From positions 1 to 64,000 of the forward strand of contig CAKQOW010000004.1 of the NCBI GenBank assembly GCA_934256595.1: DNA of 64,000 bases. Direction: 5' to 3'. Both the position numbers and the translations under genes were made by a program. Position 1 is the stretch's first letter. Every line of letters begins with the position of its first letter. Shown piece after piece: positions 1 through 8,204 of the stretch. The notes below the pieces were generated by a model that made no database searches, was not told the origin of the DNA, and saw only the letters and a program-made list of their open reading frames with translations. Source of the DNA: an uncultured Clostridia bacterium. GTDB lineage: Bacteria; Bacillota; Clostridia; Peptostreptococcales; Anaerovoracaceae.

Positions 1-336
1 GCTGAACAGTTAAATACCTTAATCAAGGAAGTTAATCTTAAAGTAAGAACATCAAAGACAGCAAAGAAGAACATCAAAGCTGTGGTATCAGGAGATATAA
101 CTGCGCTGACAGATGCAGGATATACGGTTAAGTATAAGTTCTACAAGTCAACAAAGAAAGCTTCAAAATATAAGGCAGTTAAGACAAAGGACACTAATAC
201 ATACATCAATACTGCAGGTAAGAAGGGAACTAAATATTACTACAAGGCAAAGGCTTTGGTATATCAGGGAGATAAGCTTGTAGGGCAGACAGTTCTTACA
301 CAGTGCAAGTATGGAGTGAGAACTTGGAGTAAATAA
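1..336 (+). CDS. Partial surface protein, C-terminal end (fibronectin III-like)
   Basis: The reading frame is open from base 1 to a TAA at 334-336, so only the last 111 residues of a longer protein are present. The segment is rich in Lys, Tyr and Thr and contains the pattern KYKFYKSTKKASKYKAV, then TKYYYKAKALVY. This is the tandem beta-strand pattern of fibronectin type III modules in clostridial cell-surface proteins, and the same style recurs in the YHYH protein at 21906. A surface role is inferred from that; the N-terminus with any signal peptide lies outside the window. A GTG at 82 is an internal valine, not a credible start. Confidence 0.6.
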   Translation, partial: AEQLNTLIKEVNLKVRTSKTAKKNIKAVVSGDITALTDAGYTVKYKFYKSTKKASKYKAVKTKDTNTYINTAGKKGTKYYYKAKALVYQGDKLVGQTVLTQCKYGVRTWSK

Positions 337-426
337 CCTGAATAATGTACATTGCTCAGGAGATTTAACGGGATATATCTTAGTATGTATCTTAAAATAT
401 TAAAACAACTGAATTAAGGTGTTTAA

Positions 427-461
427 CAGGCAGTTCACTTTATGGTGGATTGTCTGTTTTT
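427..461 (+). terminator. Rho-independent terminator
   Basis: The arms 427-438 and 445-456 pair over 12 positions, counting G-T pairs, around a six-base loop, and TTTTT follows at 457-461. It ends the transcript of the upstream surface protein. The same arrangement, a terminator with GTCTGTTTTTG, starts the second repeat copy at 63787. Confidence 0.7.
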
Positions 462-581
462 GCAGGTGATTAAGATAAAAAACTTTTTCTGATTTGAAAT
501 CTTGTTTTTTGTCAAGAGAGGCGCTGTAAACGTTTAAATATCAATGGATTAAGGAGATTACAGAAAAAAATAAAAAAGGAA

Positions 582-610
582 TTGACTGTAAAAACGGGGT
601 GTAGTAAAAT
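582..610 (+). promoter_or_regulatory. Sigma-A type promoter in the repeat
   Basis: The -35 TTGACT (582-587) and -10 TAAAAT (605-610) are separated by exactly 17 bases. Transcription would start near 617. Both repeat copies keep these boxes unchanged. Confidence 0.8.
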
Positions 611-616
611 GGTAGC

Positions 617-687
617 ATAGAAAAAATATAAAGACGCACAGATAAGCCGTTTAGGCTGAATTAAGTTTCAGCTTAAGCGGTTTTTTT
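617..687 (+). ncRNA. Short leader or small RNA ending in a strong terminator
   Basis: From the predicted start near 617 to the end of the T-run (681-687) lies a 70-nt RNA that is almost all hairpin. The arms 644-660 and 667-683 pair at all 17 positions with a few G-T pairs around a six-base loop. It lies between a good promoter and the Rpn gene at 734, so it either attenuates that gene or is a free small RNA. No leader peptide is evident in it. Confidence 0.6.
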
Positions 688-733
688 ATTGTGTGTTTTT
701 TGCTTTCTAAAAACTAAAGGAGGAGAAATAAAA

Positions 734-1609
734 ATGAACAGGAGAAAACGAAAAAAGAAGAAACAAACTAAGAAAAAACAAAATGAAAGCGCACAGAACA
801 AGGAAGATTTCAGACCGTTTACAAATGACTTTGTATTTGCCATGGTAATGAGTGATCCTGAAATCTGCAAAGGGATTGTGGAGCTGCTACTTCCTAATGA
901 GGAAATAGGCGAGGTGAAAATAGCAGCGGCAGAGATTTCCTTGTCTGATAAGGCAAAAGAGCCGGAGGTAGTACCGCAGGCAAGCCTTGATTTCGGAAAA
1001 GATATGCGAGGAGTGAGGTTCGATGCATATGTAAAAACCGCAAATGAATGGATTGATATTGAAATGCAGACAACCAATAAGCATGATATTGAAAAGAGGA
1101 GCAGATATTATCAGGTTCTTATGGATACCGACTGCCTTGAAAAAGGCAGTAAATTCAAGGATCTGAAAACCACATATGTCGTGTTTATATGCACATTTGA
1201 CTATTTCAGTCTTGATGAGCCAATGTATGTTGTGGAAAGCTATATTCGCAAGAATGACTTGCATTTTAATGATGGGACAAGTAAAATATTGTTGAACACA
1301 AAATGTTCTCCGGACAAGGTGCCGGAGAAGCTGAGGGCATTTTATGCATATATAAATGACCCGACCAAGGTAGACGGTAAACTGATTGAAGGTATTAATG
1401 AACGTGTTGAAGAATACAATACAAAGGAATGGAGGGAGAAATTCGTGACATTGGAATATATGATTGCTGAAGCAAAAGAGGAAGGGCTTGAGCAGGGCAG
1501 AGCGGAAGAGAAGATAGAGATGGCCAGGGCCATGAAAGAGGATAATAAGCCTGTTGATGAAATTTCAAAGTATACAGGTCTGTCTGCAGAGGAGATAGGA
1601 AAGTTATAG
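734..1609 (+). CDS. Rpn family recombination-promoting nuclease / putative transposase
   Basis: The protein has 291 residues. After a very basic N-terminus of Lys/Arg repeats comes the Rpn/PDDEXK-like core: FTNDFVFAMVM, then RFDAYV and WIDIEMQ, which supply the D...E-x-Q type nuclease residues, then KRSRYYQ. The C-terminus is helical and ends in the family's SKYTGLSAEEI segment. The start at 734 is chosen because AAAGGAGGAG lies just upstream; an ATG at 689 in the same frame falls in the terminator region. These proteins are DNA endonucleases that stimulate RecA-independent recombination and usually occur in several copies. The repeat at the window end suggests another copy beyond it. Confidence 0.85.
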   Translation: MNRRKRKKKKQTKKKQNESAQNKEDFRPFTNDFVFAMVMSDPEICKGIVELLLPNEEIGEVKIAAAEISLSDKAKEPEVVPQASLDFGKDMRGVRFDAYVKTANEWIDIEMQTTNKHDIEKRSRYYQVLMDTDCLEKGSKFKDLKTTYVVFICTFDYFSLDEPMYVVESYIRKNDLHFNDGTSKILLNTKCSPDKVPEKLRAFYAYINDPTKVDGKLIEGINERVEEYNTKEWREKFVTLEYMIAEAKEEGLEQGRAEEKIEMARAMKEDNKPVDEISKYTGLSAEEIGKL

Positions 1610-1692
1610 TGTTTTTGTACTCTGCACAATATGCAAATGGTTTCAATCTACAAAAAACATATAAAAAAATTGTGAAAATCAACAATAACGTG

Positions 1693-1721
1693 TTGACAAA
1701 GTTCATTTTAAGTGCAATAAT
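1693..1721 (+). promoter_or_regulatory. Promoter of the aromatic operon
   Basis: A consensus -35 TTGACA (1693-1698) is followed after 17 bases by AATAAT (1716-1721). A TATACT at 1726-1731 is an alternative -10 at a poorer distance. Transcription would start just before the leader peptide. Confidence 0.6.
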
Positions 1722-1748
1722 TAGGTATACTTAATTTTGAGGTGTATT

Positions 1749-1856
1749 ATGAACATGGTTATTAAAGACAGTATGATGACAAAAGAATATTTCTTTTTCA
1801 GCTACCAGGGCTTTTACTTTAGCGCTGGGAATTTGTGCTGCTGTAAACAATCGTGA
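1749..1856 (+). CDS. Phe/Tyr-rich leader peptide of the aromatic operon
   Basis: A 35-residue open frame begins at ATG 1749, behind GAGGTG at 1739-1744, and ends with TGA at 1854-1856. Residues 14-24 read YFFFSYQGFYF, so five Phe and three Tyr codons fall within eleven positions. That is what a ribosome-stalling sensor of charged tRNA-Phe and tRNA-Tyr needs. A transcription terminator follows at 1888-1921, ahead of pheA. The function is inferred from composition and position, by analogy with pheL and related leaders. No biosynthetic role for the peptide itself is expected. Confidence 0.8.
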   Translation: MNMVIKDSMMTKEYFFFSYQGFYFSAGNLCCCKQS

Positions 1857-1887
1857 TATAATGCATCATCTATATCAACAGATATTT

Positions 1888-1921
1888 ACGGTATTTGCAC
1901 ATCGGCAGGTACCGTTTTTTT
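1888..1921 (+). terminator. Attenuator terminator of the aromatic operon
   Basis: ACGGTATTTGC (1888-1898) pairs with GCAGGTACCGT (1905-1915) around a six-base loop, and a T-run covers 1915-1921. A competing antiterminator is possible: CTGTAAA (1841-1847), inside the end of the leader peptide, can pair with TTTACGG (1885-1891). Confidence 0.8.
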
Positions 1922-1951
1922 AATCTTTAAATGAGTATTGCGGAGGAAAAA

Positions 1952-2941
1952 ATGAAGAGCATATATGAACAGAAACAGGATATCGACAGACAGATTGAGG
2001 AATTATACAGACAGAGAAACGAGCTTGACAGGAAGCTTTCGGCAAAGACTCTGGCGGATAAAACAGACGAGCTTAGAGAGGTAATCAGAAAAGCTTCCGA
2101 AAACGCGGAGCAGGTATTCCCGCAGCATGCCAGTGTAGCGTGTCAGGGCGTGGAGGGAGCCTATTCGCAGATAGCTGCGGAGAAATTATTTAAATATCCG
2201 GGAATAATGTACTTCTCCAACTTCGAGGGAGTATTCAGAGCAATAGAAAAAGGACTTTGCGACTATGGTATACTGCCTGTCGAAAACAGTACAGCCGGTT
2301 CTGTAAACAGAATATATGACCTGATGAAAGCCCATAAATTCTATATCGTAAAGAGCGTCAGAATAAAGATAGATCACAATCTGGTGGCAAAGGCAGGCAC
2401 AGACATATCGGATATAAAGGAGATATTCTCACACGAGCAGGCAGTTGCCCAGTGCAGTGAATTTCTTGATCAGCTAAAAGGCGTCAAGGTTACGGTATGC
2501 AGTAATACAGCGGCTGCTGCCAAGATGGTTGCAGAGTCTGAGAGAAAGGACATAGCTGCAATATCATCATCAAAATGCGCAGCTCTTTATGGACTTAAGG
2601 AGCTTGAAACAGCAATACAAAACGTAGAAAATAACTATACAAGATTTATATGCATAAGCAAGTATCCGGAGATATATCCGGGAGCGGACAGAACAAGTAT
2701 ATCGGCAATACTGCCTCATACACCGGGAAGCCTGTGCAACATACTTAATATATTATCAGATGCAGGCTACAACCTTGTAAAACTGGAGAGCAGACCGATA
2801 CCTGACAAGGAATTCGAATTCAGATTCTATTTCGACTTCGAAATGTCGGTATACGCAAAGGATTTCATAGATATACTTGAAGAACTGGAAAAAGCCTGCG
2901 ATGTATTTGAATATCTGGGCAGCTATTCGGAAACAGTGTAA
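1952..2941 (+). CDS. pheA: Prephenate dehydratase with ACT domain
   Basis: Converts prephenate to phenylpyruvate for phenylalanine synthesis. The protein has 329 residues. Residues 1 to about 55 form a charged helix resembling a chorismate mutase helix but lacking most catalytic residues. The dehydratase domain follows with QGVEGAYS, ILPVENSTAGSV and the NNYTRF motif near residue 229. A C-terminal ACT domain with ESRP near residue 278 is the usual site of Phe feedback inhibition. The start at 1952 is preferred over the in-frame ATG at 1931 because CGGAGG at 1941-1946 sits five bases before it. It is the first structural gene behind the Phe/Tyr attenuator. Confidence 0.93.
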   Translation: MKSIYEQKQDIDRQIEELYRQRNELDRKLSAKTLADKTDELREVIRKASENAEQVFPQHASVACQGVEGAYSQIAAEKLFKYPGIMYFSNFEGVFRAIEKGLCDYGILPVENSTAGSVNRIYDLMKAHKFYIVKSVRIKIDHNLVAKAGTDISDIKEIFSHEQAVAQCSEFLDQLKGVKVTVCSNTAAAAKMVAESERKDIAAISSSKCAALYGLKELETAIQNVENNYTRFICISKYPEIYPGADRTSISAILPHTPGSLCNILNILSDAGYNLVKLESRPIPDKEFEFRFYFDFEMSVYAKDFIDILEELEKACDVFEYLGSYSETV

Positions 2942-2977
2942 ACGGAATAAAAGATAAATTGATTACGGAGGAATAAA

Positions 2978-3979
2978 ATGATAACTGTATTAAAAGCGGA
3001 AACAACCAAAAAACAGCGTGATAAACTTATAGAGTGGTTTGAGTCACAGGGACTCAAAGTCCACATTTCAGAGGGAGAATTTCAGACAGTACTGGGACTT
3101 GTGGGAGATACAACAAAAATAGACGAGGAACTTGTCGAGTCACTTGAAATGGTCGAAAGCGTCAAGAGAATAAGCGAGCCTTTCAAGAGCGCCAACCGTA
3201 AATTCCACCCTGAAAACTCGGTAATAGATATTTCAGGAGTTAAAATCGGCGGCGGCAATTTCGCAATCATAGCAGGCCCGTGCTCCGTAGAGTCAGAGGC
3301 GCAGATACTTGAAGTTGCGCGCAGCATCAAGGCATCGGGAGCATCACTTCTGAGAGGCGGAGCTTTCAAGCCGAGAACATCGCCTTACGATTTCCAGGGA
3401 ATGAAAGCAGAGGGTATAGAGCTGCTTTTAGAGGCCAAAAAAGACACAGGAATGCCTATAGTTACAGAGATAATGAACGAAAAGCACCTGCCTCTGTTTG
3501 AAGGGGTCGATGTGATACAGGTAGGAGCCCGCAATATGCAGAACTTCGAGCTGCTCAAGGCGCTGGGCAAGACCAACAAGCCTATACTTTTGAAGAGAGG
3601 CCTTGCAAATACATTAAAAGAATTGCTCATGAGCGCAGAATATATAATGTCAGAGGGCAACGAAAATGTTATACTATGTGAGAGAGGTATCAGAACCTTT
3701 GAAACCTACACCAGAAACACACTTGACCTTTCAGCGGTGCCTATGCTCAGAAAGCTTACACATCTTCCGATTGTAGTTGACCCAAGCCATGCAACAGGAA
3801 TTGCAGGTCTTGTTGAGCCTATGGCCCTTGCAGCAGCGGCGGCAGGAGCAGACGGCCTTATGATTGAGGTTCACAACAACCCTGCAGAGGCTCTGTGCGA
3901 CGGTCCGCAGTCACTTACACCTGAGCAGTTTGCAGCATTAGCCGCAAAAGTAAACAAAGTAAGAGAGGCGCTGAAATGA
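2978..3979 (+). CDS. aroF: 3-deoxy-7-phosphoheptulonate (DAHP) synthase, type I beta
   Basis: Condenses phosphoenolpyruvate and erythrose 4-phosphate, the first step of the shikimate pathway. The protein has 333 residues. A ferredoxin-like regulatory domain (about residues 1-75, starting [13 protein letters not shown]) precedes a TIM-barrel catalytic domain with [26 protein letters not shown] and VVDPSHATG, the metal and PEP-binding signatures. This is the Bacillus/Thermotoga type, in which the N-terminal domain usually mediates feedback by Tyr or prephenate. CGGAGG precedes the ATG. The TGA overlaps the tyrA ATG by four bases, which suggests translational coupling. Confidence 0.95.
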   Translation: MITVLKAETTKKQRDKLIEWFESQGLKVHISEGEFQTVLGLVGDTTKIDEELVESLEMVESVKRISEPFKSANRKFHPENSVIDISGVKIGGGNFAIIAGPCSVESEAQILEVARSIKASGASLLRGGAFKPRTSPYDFQGMKAEGIELLLEAKKDTGMPIVTEIMNEKHLPLFEGVDVIQVGARNMQNFELLKALGKTNKPILLKRGLANTLKELLMSAEYIMSEGNENVILCERGIRTFETYTRNTLDLSAVPMLRKLTHLPIVVDPSHATGIAGLVEPMALAAAAAGADGLMIEVHNNPAEALCDGPQSLTPEQFAALAAKVNKVREALK

Positions 3980-4815
3980 AGACACTGGGAGTTGTAGGAC
4001 TTGGACTCATAGGAGGCTCCTTTGTTAAAGCATACAGAGAAACAAAAGACTGGAGAGTCCTCGGAACAGATAAGAATGATAAAATAACACAGCTTGCAAT
4101 AATGGCAGAGGATATAGAGGCGGAGCTTACACACAGGAATCTGCATGAATGTGATCTCCTGCTCATTGCGGTGTACCCTGAGGCTGCAATAGAATATCTT
4201 GAAAAAAACGGAGAATATATAAATCCCGGCGCTATGGTTATAGACTGCTGCGGCGTCAAGCGGGCTGTATGTGACAAATGCTTCAGAATTGCAGACAGAT
4301 ACGGATTTACATATGTAGGCGGACACCCTATGGCAGGCAGACATTTCTCCGGATACAAATACAGTACGGAAGCGCTCTACAGAGGCGCTCCAATGGTAAT
4401 CGTGCCGGGCAGATTTGATGATATTGAGCTTCTGGACAGAGTCAAGGAACTTCTGGCGCCTGCAGAGTTTGGCAGCATATCCGTAACCACAGCCGAAAAG
4501 CACGACAGGCTTATTGCATTTACATCACAGATGGCGCACATCGTTTCAAATGCATATATCAAAAGTCCAAATGCCGGATACCACAAGGGATTTTCGGCGG
4601 GAAGCTACAAGGATATGACAAGAGTGGCGTGGCTCAACGAGGATATGTGGACCGAGCTGTTTATGGATAACCGTGACAACCTCATAAACGAGCTGGACTG
4701 CTTCATCGGCAATCTGCAGGAATACAGACAGGCGCTTTGCGATGAGGATTATGAGCTGATGCACAGACTCCTTGAAGACGGAAGAAAAAAGAAAGAAGAA
4801 ACAGACGGGAAATGA
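3976..4815 (+). CDS. tyrA: Prephenate dehydrogenase
   Basis: Oxidatively decarboxylates prephenate to 4-hydroxyphenylpyruvate for tyrosine synthesis. The 279-residue protein opens with the NAD-binding glycine motif GLGLIGGS and contains GGHPMAGR, typical of prephenate/arogenate dehydrogenases. Unlike the Bacillus enzyme it has no C-terminal ACT domain, so any Tyr feedback would have to act elsewhere, for example on the DAHP synthase. It overlaps its neighbours by four bases at each end (with aroF, and with aroB at 4812). Substrate choice between prephenate and arogenate cannot be settled from sequence. Confidence 0.92.
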   Translation: MKTLGVVGLGLIGGSFVKAYRETKDWRVLGTDKNDKITQLAIMAEDIEAELTHRNLHECDLLLIAVYPEAAIEYLEKNGEYINPGAMVIDCCGVKRAVCDKCFRIADRYGFTYVGGHPMAGRHFSGYKYSTEALYRGAPMVIVPGRFDDIELLDRVKELLAPAEFGSISVTTAEKHDRLIAFTSQMAHIVSNAYIKSPNAGYHKGFSAGSYKDMTRVAWLNEDMWTELFMDNRDNLINELDCFIGNLQEYRQALCDEDYELMHRLLEDGRKKKEETDGK

Positions 4816-5864
4816 GAAAAGTAACAGTAAACGCTTCAAAAAAATATGATATTCTTATAGGTAGCGGGCTGCTCCCGCAGTCCGGGGAGCTGATAAAACA
4901 GGCTGCAGGCGGAAACTGCGCGGCTGTAATAAGTGACAGCAATGTGGCCCCGTTATATATGCAGACCCTTAGAGCAAGCCTTGAGGCCGCAGGCTACAGA
5001 GTCGTAACTCATGTATTCGAAGCAGGAGAGGCAAACAAGAATATAGATACCTTTGCGGAAATACTGAATTTCCTTGCAGCAAACAGGCTTGACAGGACAG
5101 ATGTGGTTGCAGCGCTGGGAGGCGGAGTTACAGGAGATATGGCAGGCTTCGCAGCGTCTGTATACCTTAGAGGCATCAGATTTGTTCAGCTTCCCACAAC
5201 CGTACTTGCGGCTGTGGACTCATCTGTTGGCGGCAAGACAGCAATAGATCTGCCTGCAGGCAAGAACCTTGCAGGAGCCTTTTATCAGCCGGAACTTGTA
5301 ATATGCGATACGGATACTTTAGCCAGCCTGCCGAAGAGAGAATACGGCAGCGGCTTTGCGGAGATAATCAAGTACGCCGTTATAGCGCAGCCGAAGCTGC
5401 TTGATATGATACAGGCGTCAGATAGGGATATAGCTGAGATTATAGAGCTCTGTGTTAAAATTAAAAGAGATGTAGTTGAGGCCGATGAATTTGAAGCGGG
5501 ACAGAGGCAGCTTTTAAACTTCGGCCATACAATAGGACATGCTGTCGAAAAAGCTTCTGACTTTAAGCTGCTGCACGGTGAAGCTGTTGCAGTGGGTATG
5601 TCTATGATTGCAAAGGCTGCAGTCAGAAAAGGCATATGCACTAAAGAGTGTCTTGAGGATATTATCAGTGCGTGCGAGGCTGAGGGACTTCCGGTTTCGG
5701 CAGACTACAGCCACGATGAACTGATGGATATGATATGCTCGGACAAAAAAGTAAGAGGAAACACTATAAACGTAATACTGCCGGAGCATACCGGCAAATG
5801 CATCATAAATAATATAACTATTGAGGAAATGAGCAGTCTGCTTGATATGGCGCTGCAGGACTAG
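4812..5864 (+). CDS. aroB: 3-dehydroquinate synthase
   Basis: Cyclises DAHP to 3-dehydroquinate using NAD and a divalent metal, the second shikimate step. The 350-residue protein carries the NAD-binding ALGGGVTGDMAGFAA segment, the substrate region PTTVLAAVDSSVGGKT, and metal-ligand histidines in FGHTIGHAVE and LLHGEAVAVG. Length and motif order are normal for the family. The ATG overlaps the tyrA stop by four bases and aroA follows three bases after its stop, so it lies inside a tightly packed operon. Confidence 0.95.
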   Translation: MRKVTVNASKKYDILIGSGLLPQSGELIKQAAGGNCAAVISDSNVAPLYMQTLRASLEAAGYRVVTHVFEAGEANKNIDTFAEILNFLAANRLDRTDVVAALGGGVTGDMAGFAASVYLRGIRFVQLPTTVLAAVDSSVGGKTAIDLPAGKNLAGAFYQPELVICDTDTLASLPKREYGSGFAEIIKYAVIAQPKLLDMIQASDRDIAEIIELCVKIKRDVVEADEFEAGQRQLLNFGHTIGHAVEKASDFKLLHGEAVAVGMSMIAKAAVRKGICTKECLEDIISACEAEGLPVSADYSHDELMDMICSDKKVRGNTINVILPEHTGKCIINNITIEEMSSLLDMALQD

Positions 5865-5867
5865 GGT

Positions 5868-7082
5868 ATGAAAGCAACTATTAAAAAACCGGCAAAAACA
5901 GGAACAGTAAGAGCCATAGCATCAAAATCAATGGCTCACAGAATGATGATAGCGCAGGCTCTGTCAGAACCAGACAGCGCCGTTATATGCAGTGATACAT
6001 CTGAGGACATAGAGGCCACAAAGAGGTGCCTTGAGGCTCTGCTGTCAGAGGATAAGGTGAAGCAGCTTTACTGCGGGGAAAGCGGCTCTACCCTTAGATT
6101 TCTGCTTCCCATAGCGGCGGCGCTGGGGCTTGAGTGTGATTTTCATATGGAGGGCAGACTTCCAAAGAGACCTTTGTCACCGCTATATGAGGAAATGCTG
6201 GCAAAGGGCTGCATTATGTCAAAGCAGGGAGAAAACCCGCTGCATTTAAGCGGACGGCTGACAGGCGGCTCATATACAATACCGGGAAATATTTCTTCCC
6301 AGTATATCACGGGACTTCTGTTTGCGCTTCCCCTTGCAGAGGAGGACAGCAGAATTAATATAACCGGCAGACTTGAATCCTCGCCGTATATAGACCTGAC
6401 GCTGCAGGCTCTTGCTGCGGCAGGCATTACGGTCGTTTCAGACGACCAGGGCTTTGATGTGCCGGGCGGGCAGAAATACAGGCTCGCAGGCGAGCATCAT
6501 ATTGAGGGTGACTGGTCAAATGCAGCGTTCTGGTTATGCATGAGCGCAATGACAGGCGGCAGTATATGCTGCAGCGGCCTTGATATGAACTCAAGGCAGG
6601 GTGACCGCAGGATACTTGATGTTTTAGAGAGTATGGGCGGCAAGGCTGTCTGCGAGGACAATGCGGTGCGCATAGAAGCGCCTAAAGGACTTAAAGGAGC
6701 AGTTATAGACGCTTCTGAAATTCCCGATCTTGTTCCGGTCATTGCAGCGACAGCCGTATCGGCAGAGGGGCAGACCGTAATAAAGAATGCAGGCAGACTC
6801 AGGCTCAAAGAAAGCGACAGACTCAAATCCGTAAGTGCAGTGCTTGCAGAGCTTGGAGCAGATATTGCGGAGCTTTCGGACGGACTTGTCATAAACGGCA
6901 GCAGCATCAGAGGAGGCAGTATAGACTCCTTTGGCGATCACAGAATAGCTATGATGGCGGCGACTGCCGCGTGCATCAGCAGCGGAGAGATAACGATTTC
7001 AGGAGCAGAGGCCGTAAACAAGTCATATCCCGGATTTTACAGAGATTACTGCGCTCTTGGCGGAGAAATAGAGATAGATTAG
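5868..7082 (+). CDS. aroA: 3-phosphoshikimate 1-carboxyvinyltransferase (EPSP synthase)
   Basis: Transfers enolpyruvate from PEP to shikimate 3-phosphate. The 404-residue protein shows SKSMAHR near the N-terminus, GESGSTLRFLLP, and LRLKESDRL with the catalytic Asp/Glu and Arg region, followed by FGDHRIAM near the C-terminus. It is slightly shorter than the usual 420-430 residues but no domain is missing. The ribosome-binding site is weak (CAGGACTAGGG overlaps the aroB stop), which fits coupling to aroB. I did not assign class I or II from the PEP-site residues. Confidence 0.94.
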   Translation: MKATIKKPAKTGTVRAIASKSMAHRMMIAQALSEPDSAVICSDTSEDIEATKRCLEALLSEDKVKQLYCGESGSTLRFLLPIAAALGLECDFHMEGRLPKRPLSPLYEEMLAKGCIMSKQGENPLHLSGRLTGGSYTIPGNISSQYITGLLFALPLAEEDSRINITGRLESSPYIDLTLQALAAAGITVVSDDQGFDVPGGQKYRLAGEHHIEGDWSNAAFWLCMSAMTGGSICCSGLDMNSRQGDRRILDVLESMGGKAVCEDNAVRIEAPKGLKGAVIDASEIPDLVPVIAATAVSAEGQTVIKNAGRLRLKESDRLKSVSAVLAELGADIAELSDGLVINGSSIRGGSIDSFGDHRIAMMAATAACISSGEITISGAEAVNKSYPGFYRDYCALGGEIEID

Positions 7083-7112
7083 TATTATGCTGATTTTGAA
7101 AGGAGTTTAAAG

Positions 7113-8204
7113 GTGGCTTCAGTATTTGGAGAGAACATAAAAATATCAATTTTCGGACAGTCCCATTCGAGAGGTATAGGCGTTTGCATAGACGGCATAC
7201 CTGCAGGTGAAAAAATAGATCCGGATCAGCTTCAGGAGTTTATGGACAGGAGAGCGCCGGGCAGAAACGAGTATTCAACACCGAGAAAAGAAGCGGACAG
7301 ACCTGAAATACTGTCGGGACTTGCAGGTGATGTAACCTGCGGAGCTCCTTTTGCGGCAGTTATATACAACACCGATACGAGGTCCGGTGATTACAGCGAG
7401 ATTAGAGATATACCAAGACCTGCCCATGCTGATTTTGCGGCAAGAGCTAAATTCCACGGTTACGAGGATACGGCAGGAGGCGGTCATTTCAGCGCCAGAC
7501 TTACAGCGCCTTTATGTATTGCGGGAGGAATATTCAAACAGCTTCTTTCCCGCAGAGGTATAGAGATAGGAGCGCACATCAGCAGCATAGGCGGAATTGA
7601 GGACAAAAGATTTAACTCCTGCGGCGGCAGTGAAGAGCTGGAAAGGACAGGAAAGCCTTTCCCTGTTATAGATGAAGAGGCGGGAGCAAAAATGAGAGAG
7701 CTTATACAAAGGGTTAAGGCTGAGGGTGATTCCGTAGGCGGCAGGATTGAATGTATGATAACCGGACTTCCGGCAGGGATTGGCGATCCTATGTTTGACG
7801 GTCTTGAAAACAGAATTTCACAGGCCGTTTTTGCAGTTCCGGCAGTTAAGGGCATAGAGTTCGGCTGCGGATTTGACGTGTGCTCCATGAGAGGCTCCGA
7901 AAACAACGATCCGTTCTATGCAGAGGACGGAGTGATAAGAAGCAGGACAAACAATCACGGCGGTATACTGGGCGGTATATCCTCGGGAATGCCGGTGGTG
8001 TTTTCTGTAGCCATGAAGCCTACGCCGTCTATTGCAAAGGAGCAGGACAGCGTCAGTATGTCGGGACTTGAGAATACTAAGCTTAAAGTCAGAGGCAGAC
8101 ACGATCCGTGCATAGTGCCAAGAGCGGTGCCATGCATTGAAGCCGCTGCTGCCATAGCCATATATGACGCATTTCTTGGAGGACTGAAATATGAGATTAG
8201 ATGA
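7113..8204 (+). CDS. aroC: Chorismate synthase
   Basis: Makes chorismate from EPSP using reduced flavin as cofactor, the last common step. The 363-residue protein has GQSHSRGIGV near the N-terminus, RRAPGRNEYSTPRKE, and GGGHFSARLTAPLC, all family signatures. The start is a GTG at 7113 chosen from AAAGGAG at 7099-7105, seven bases upstream. Its 3' end overlaps the next gene by 14 bases, again pointing to one transcript. Nothing in the frame suggests a fused flavin reductase, so a separate source of reduced FMN is needed. Confidence 0.95.
   Translation: MASVFGENIKISIFGQSHSRGIGVCIDGIPAGEKIDPDQLQEFMDRRAPGRNEYSTPRKEADRPEILSGLAGDVTCGAPFAAVIYNTDTRSGDYSEIRDIPRPAHADFAARAKFHGYEDTAGGGHFSARLTAPLCIAGGIFKQLLSRRGIEIGAHISSIGGIEDKRFNSCGGSEELERTGKPFPVIDEEAGAKMRELIQRVKAEGDSVGGRIECMITGLPAGIGDPMFDGLENRISQAVFAVPAVKGIEFGCGFDVCSMRGSENNDPFYAEDGVIRSRTNNHGGILGGISSGMPVVFSVAMKPTPSIAKEQDSVSMSGLENTKLKVRGRHDPCIVPRAVPCIEAAAAIAIYDAFLGGLKYEIR

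Larger units (their letters stand above)
427..657 (+). repeat. Dispersed repeat upstream of Rpn gene, copy A
   Basis: This block is closely matched by 63787-64000. The match is strongest over about 520-657, with shared words such as TTTAAATATCAA, GGAGATTACAG and a run spanning the promoter. Both copies contain the same -35/-10 promoter and the first arm of the same terminator. Copy B is cut by the window edge, so the full unit length is unknown. It probably marks a mobile or duplicated Rpn nuclease cassette. Confidence 0.8.

Noticed and set aside
1931..1951. Start of pheA at ATG 1931
   Set aside because: The Shine-Dalgarno CGGAGG at 1941 lies inside that start and points to ATG 1952.
3871..4503. 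Long open frame on the minus strand opposite aroF/tyrA
   Set aside because: It lies antisense to well-conserved aroF and tyrA, has no ribosome site, and its product has no recognisable domain.
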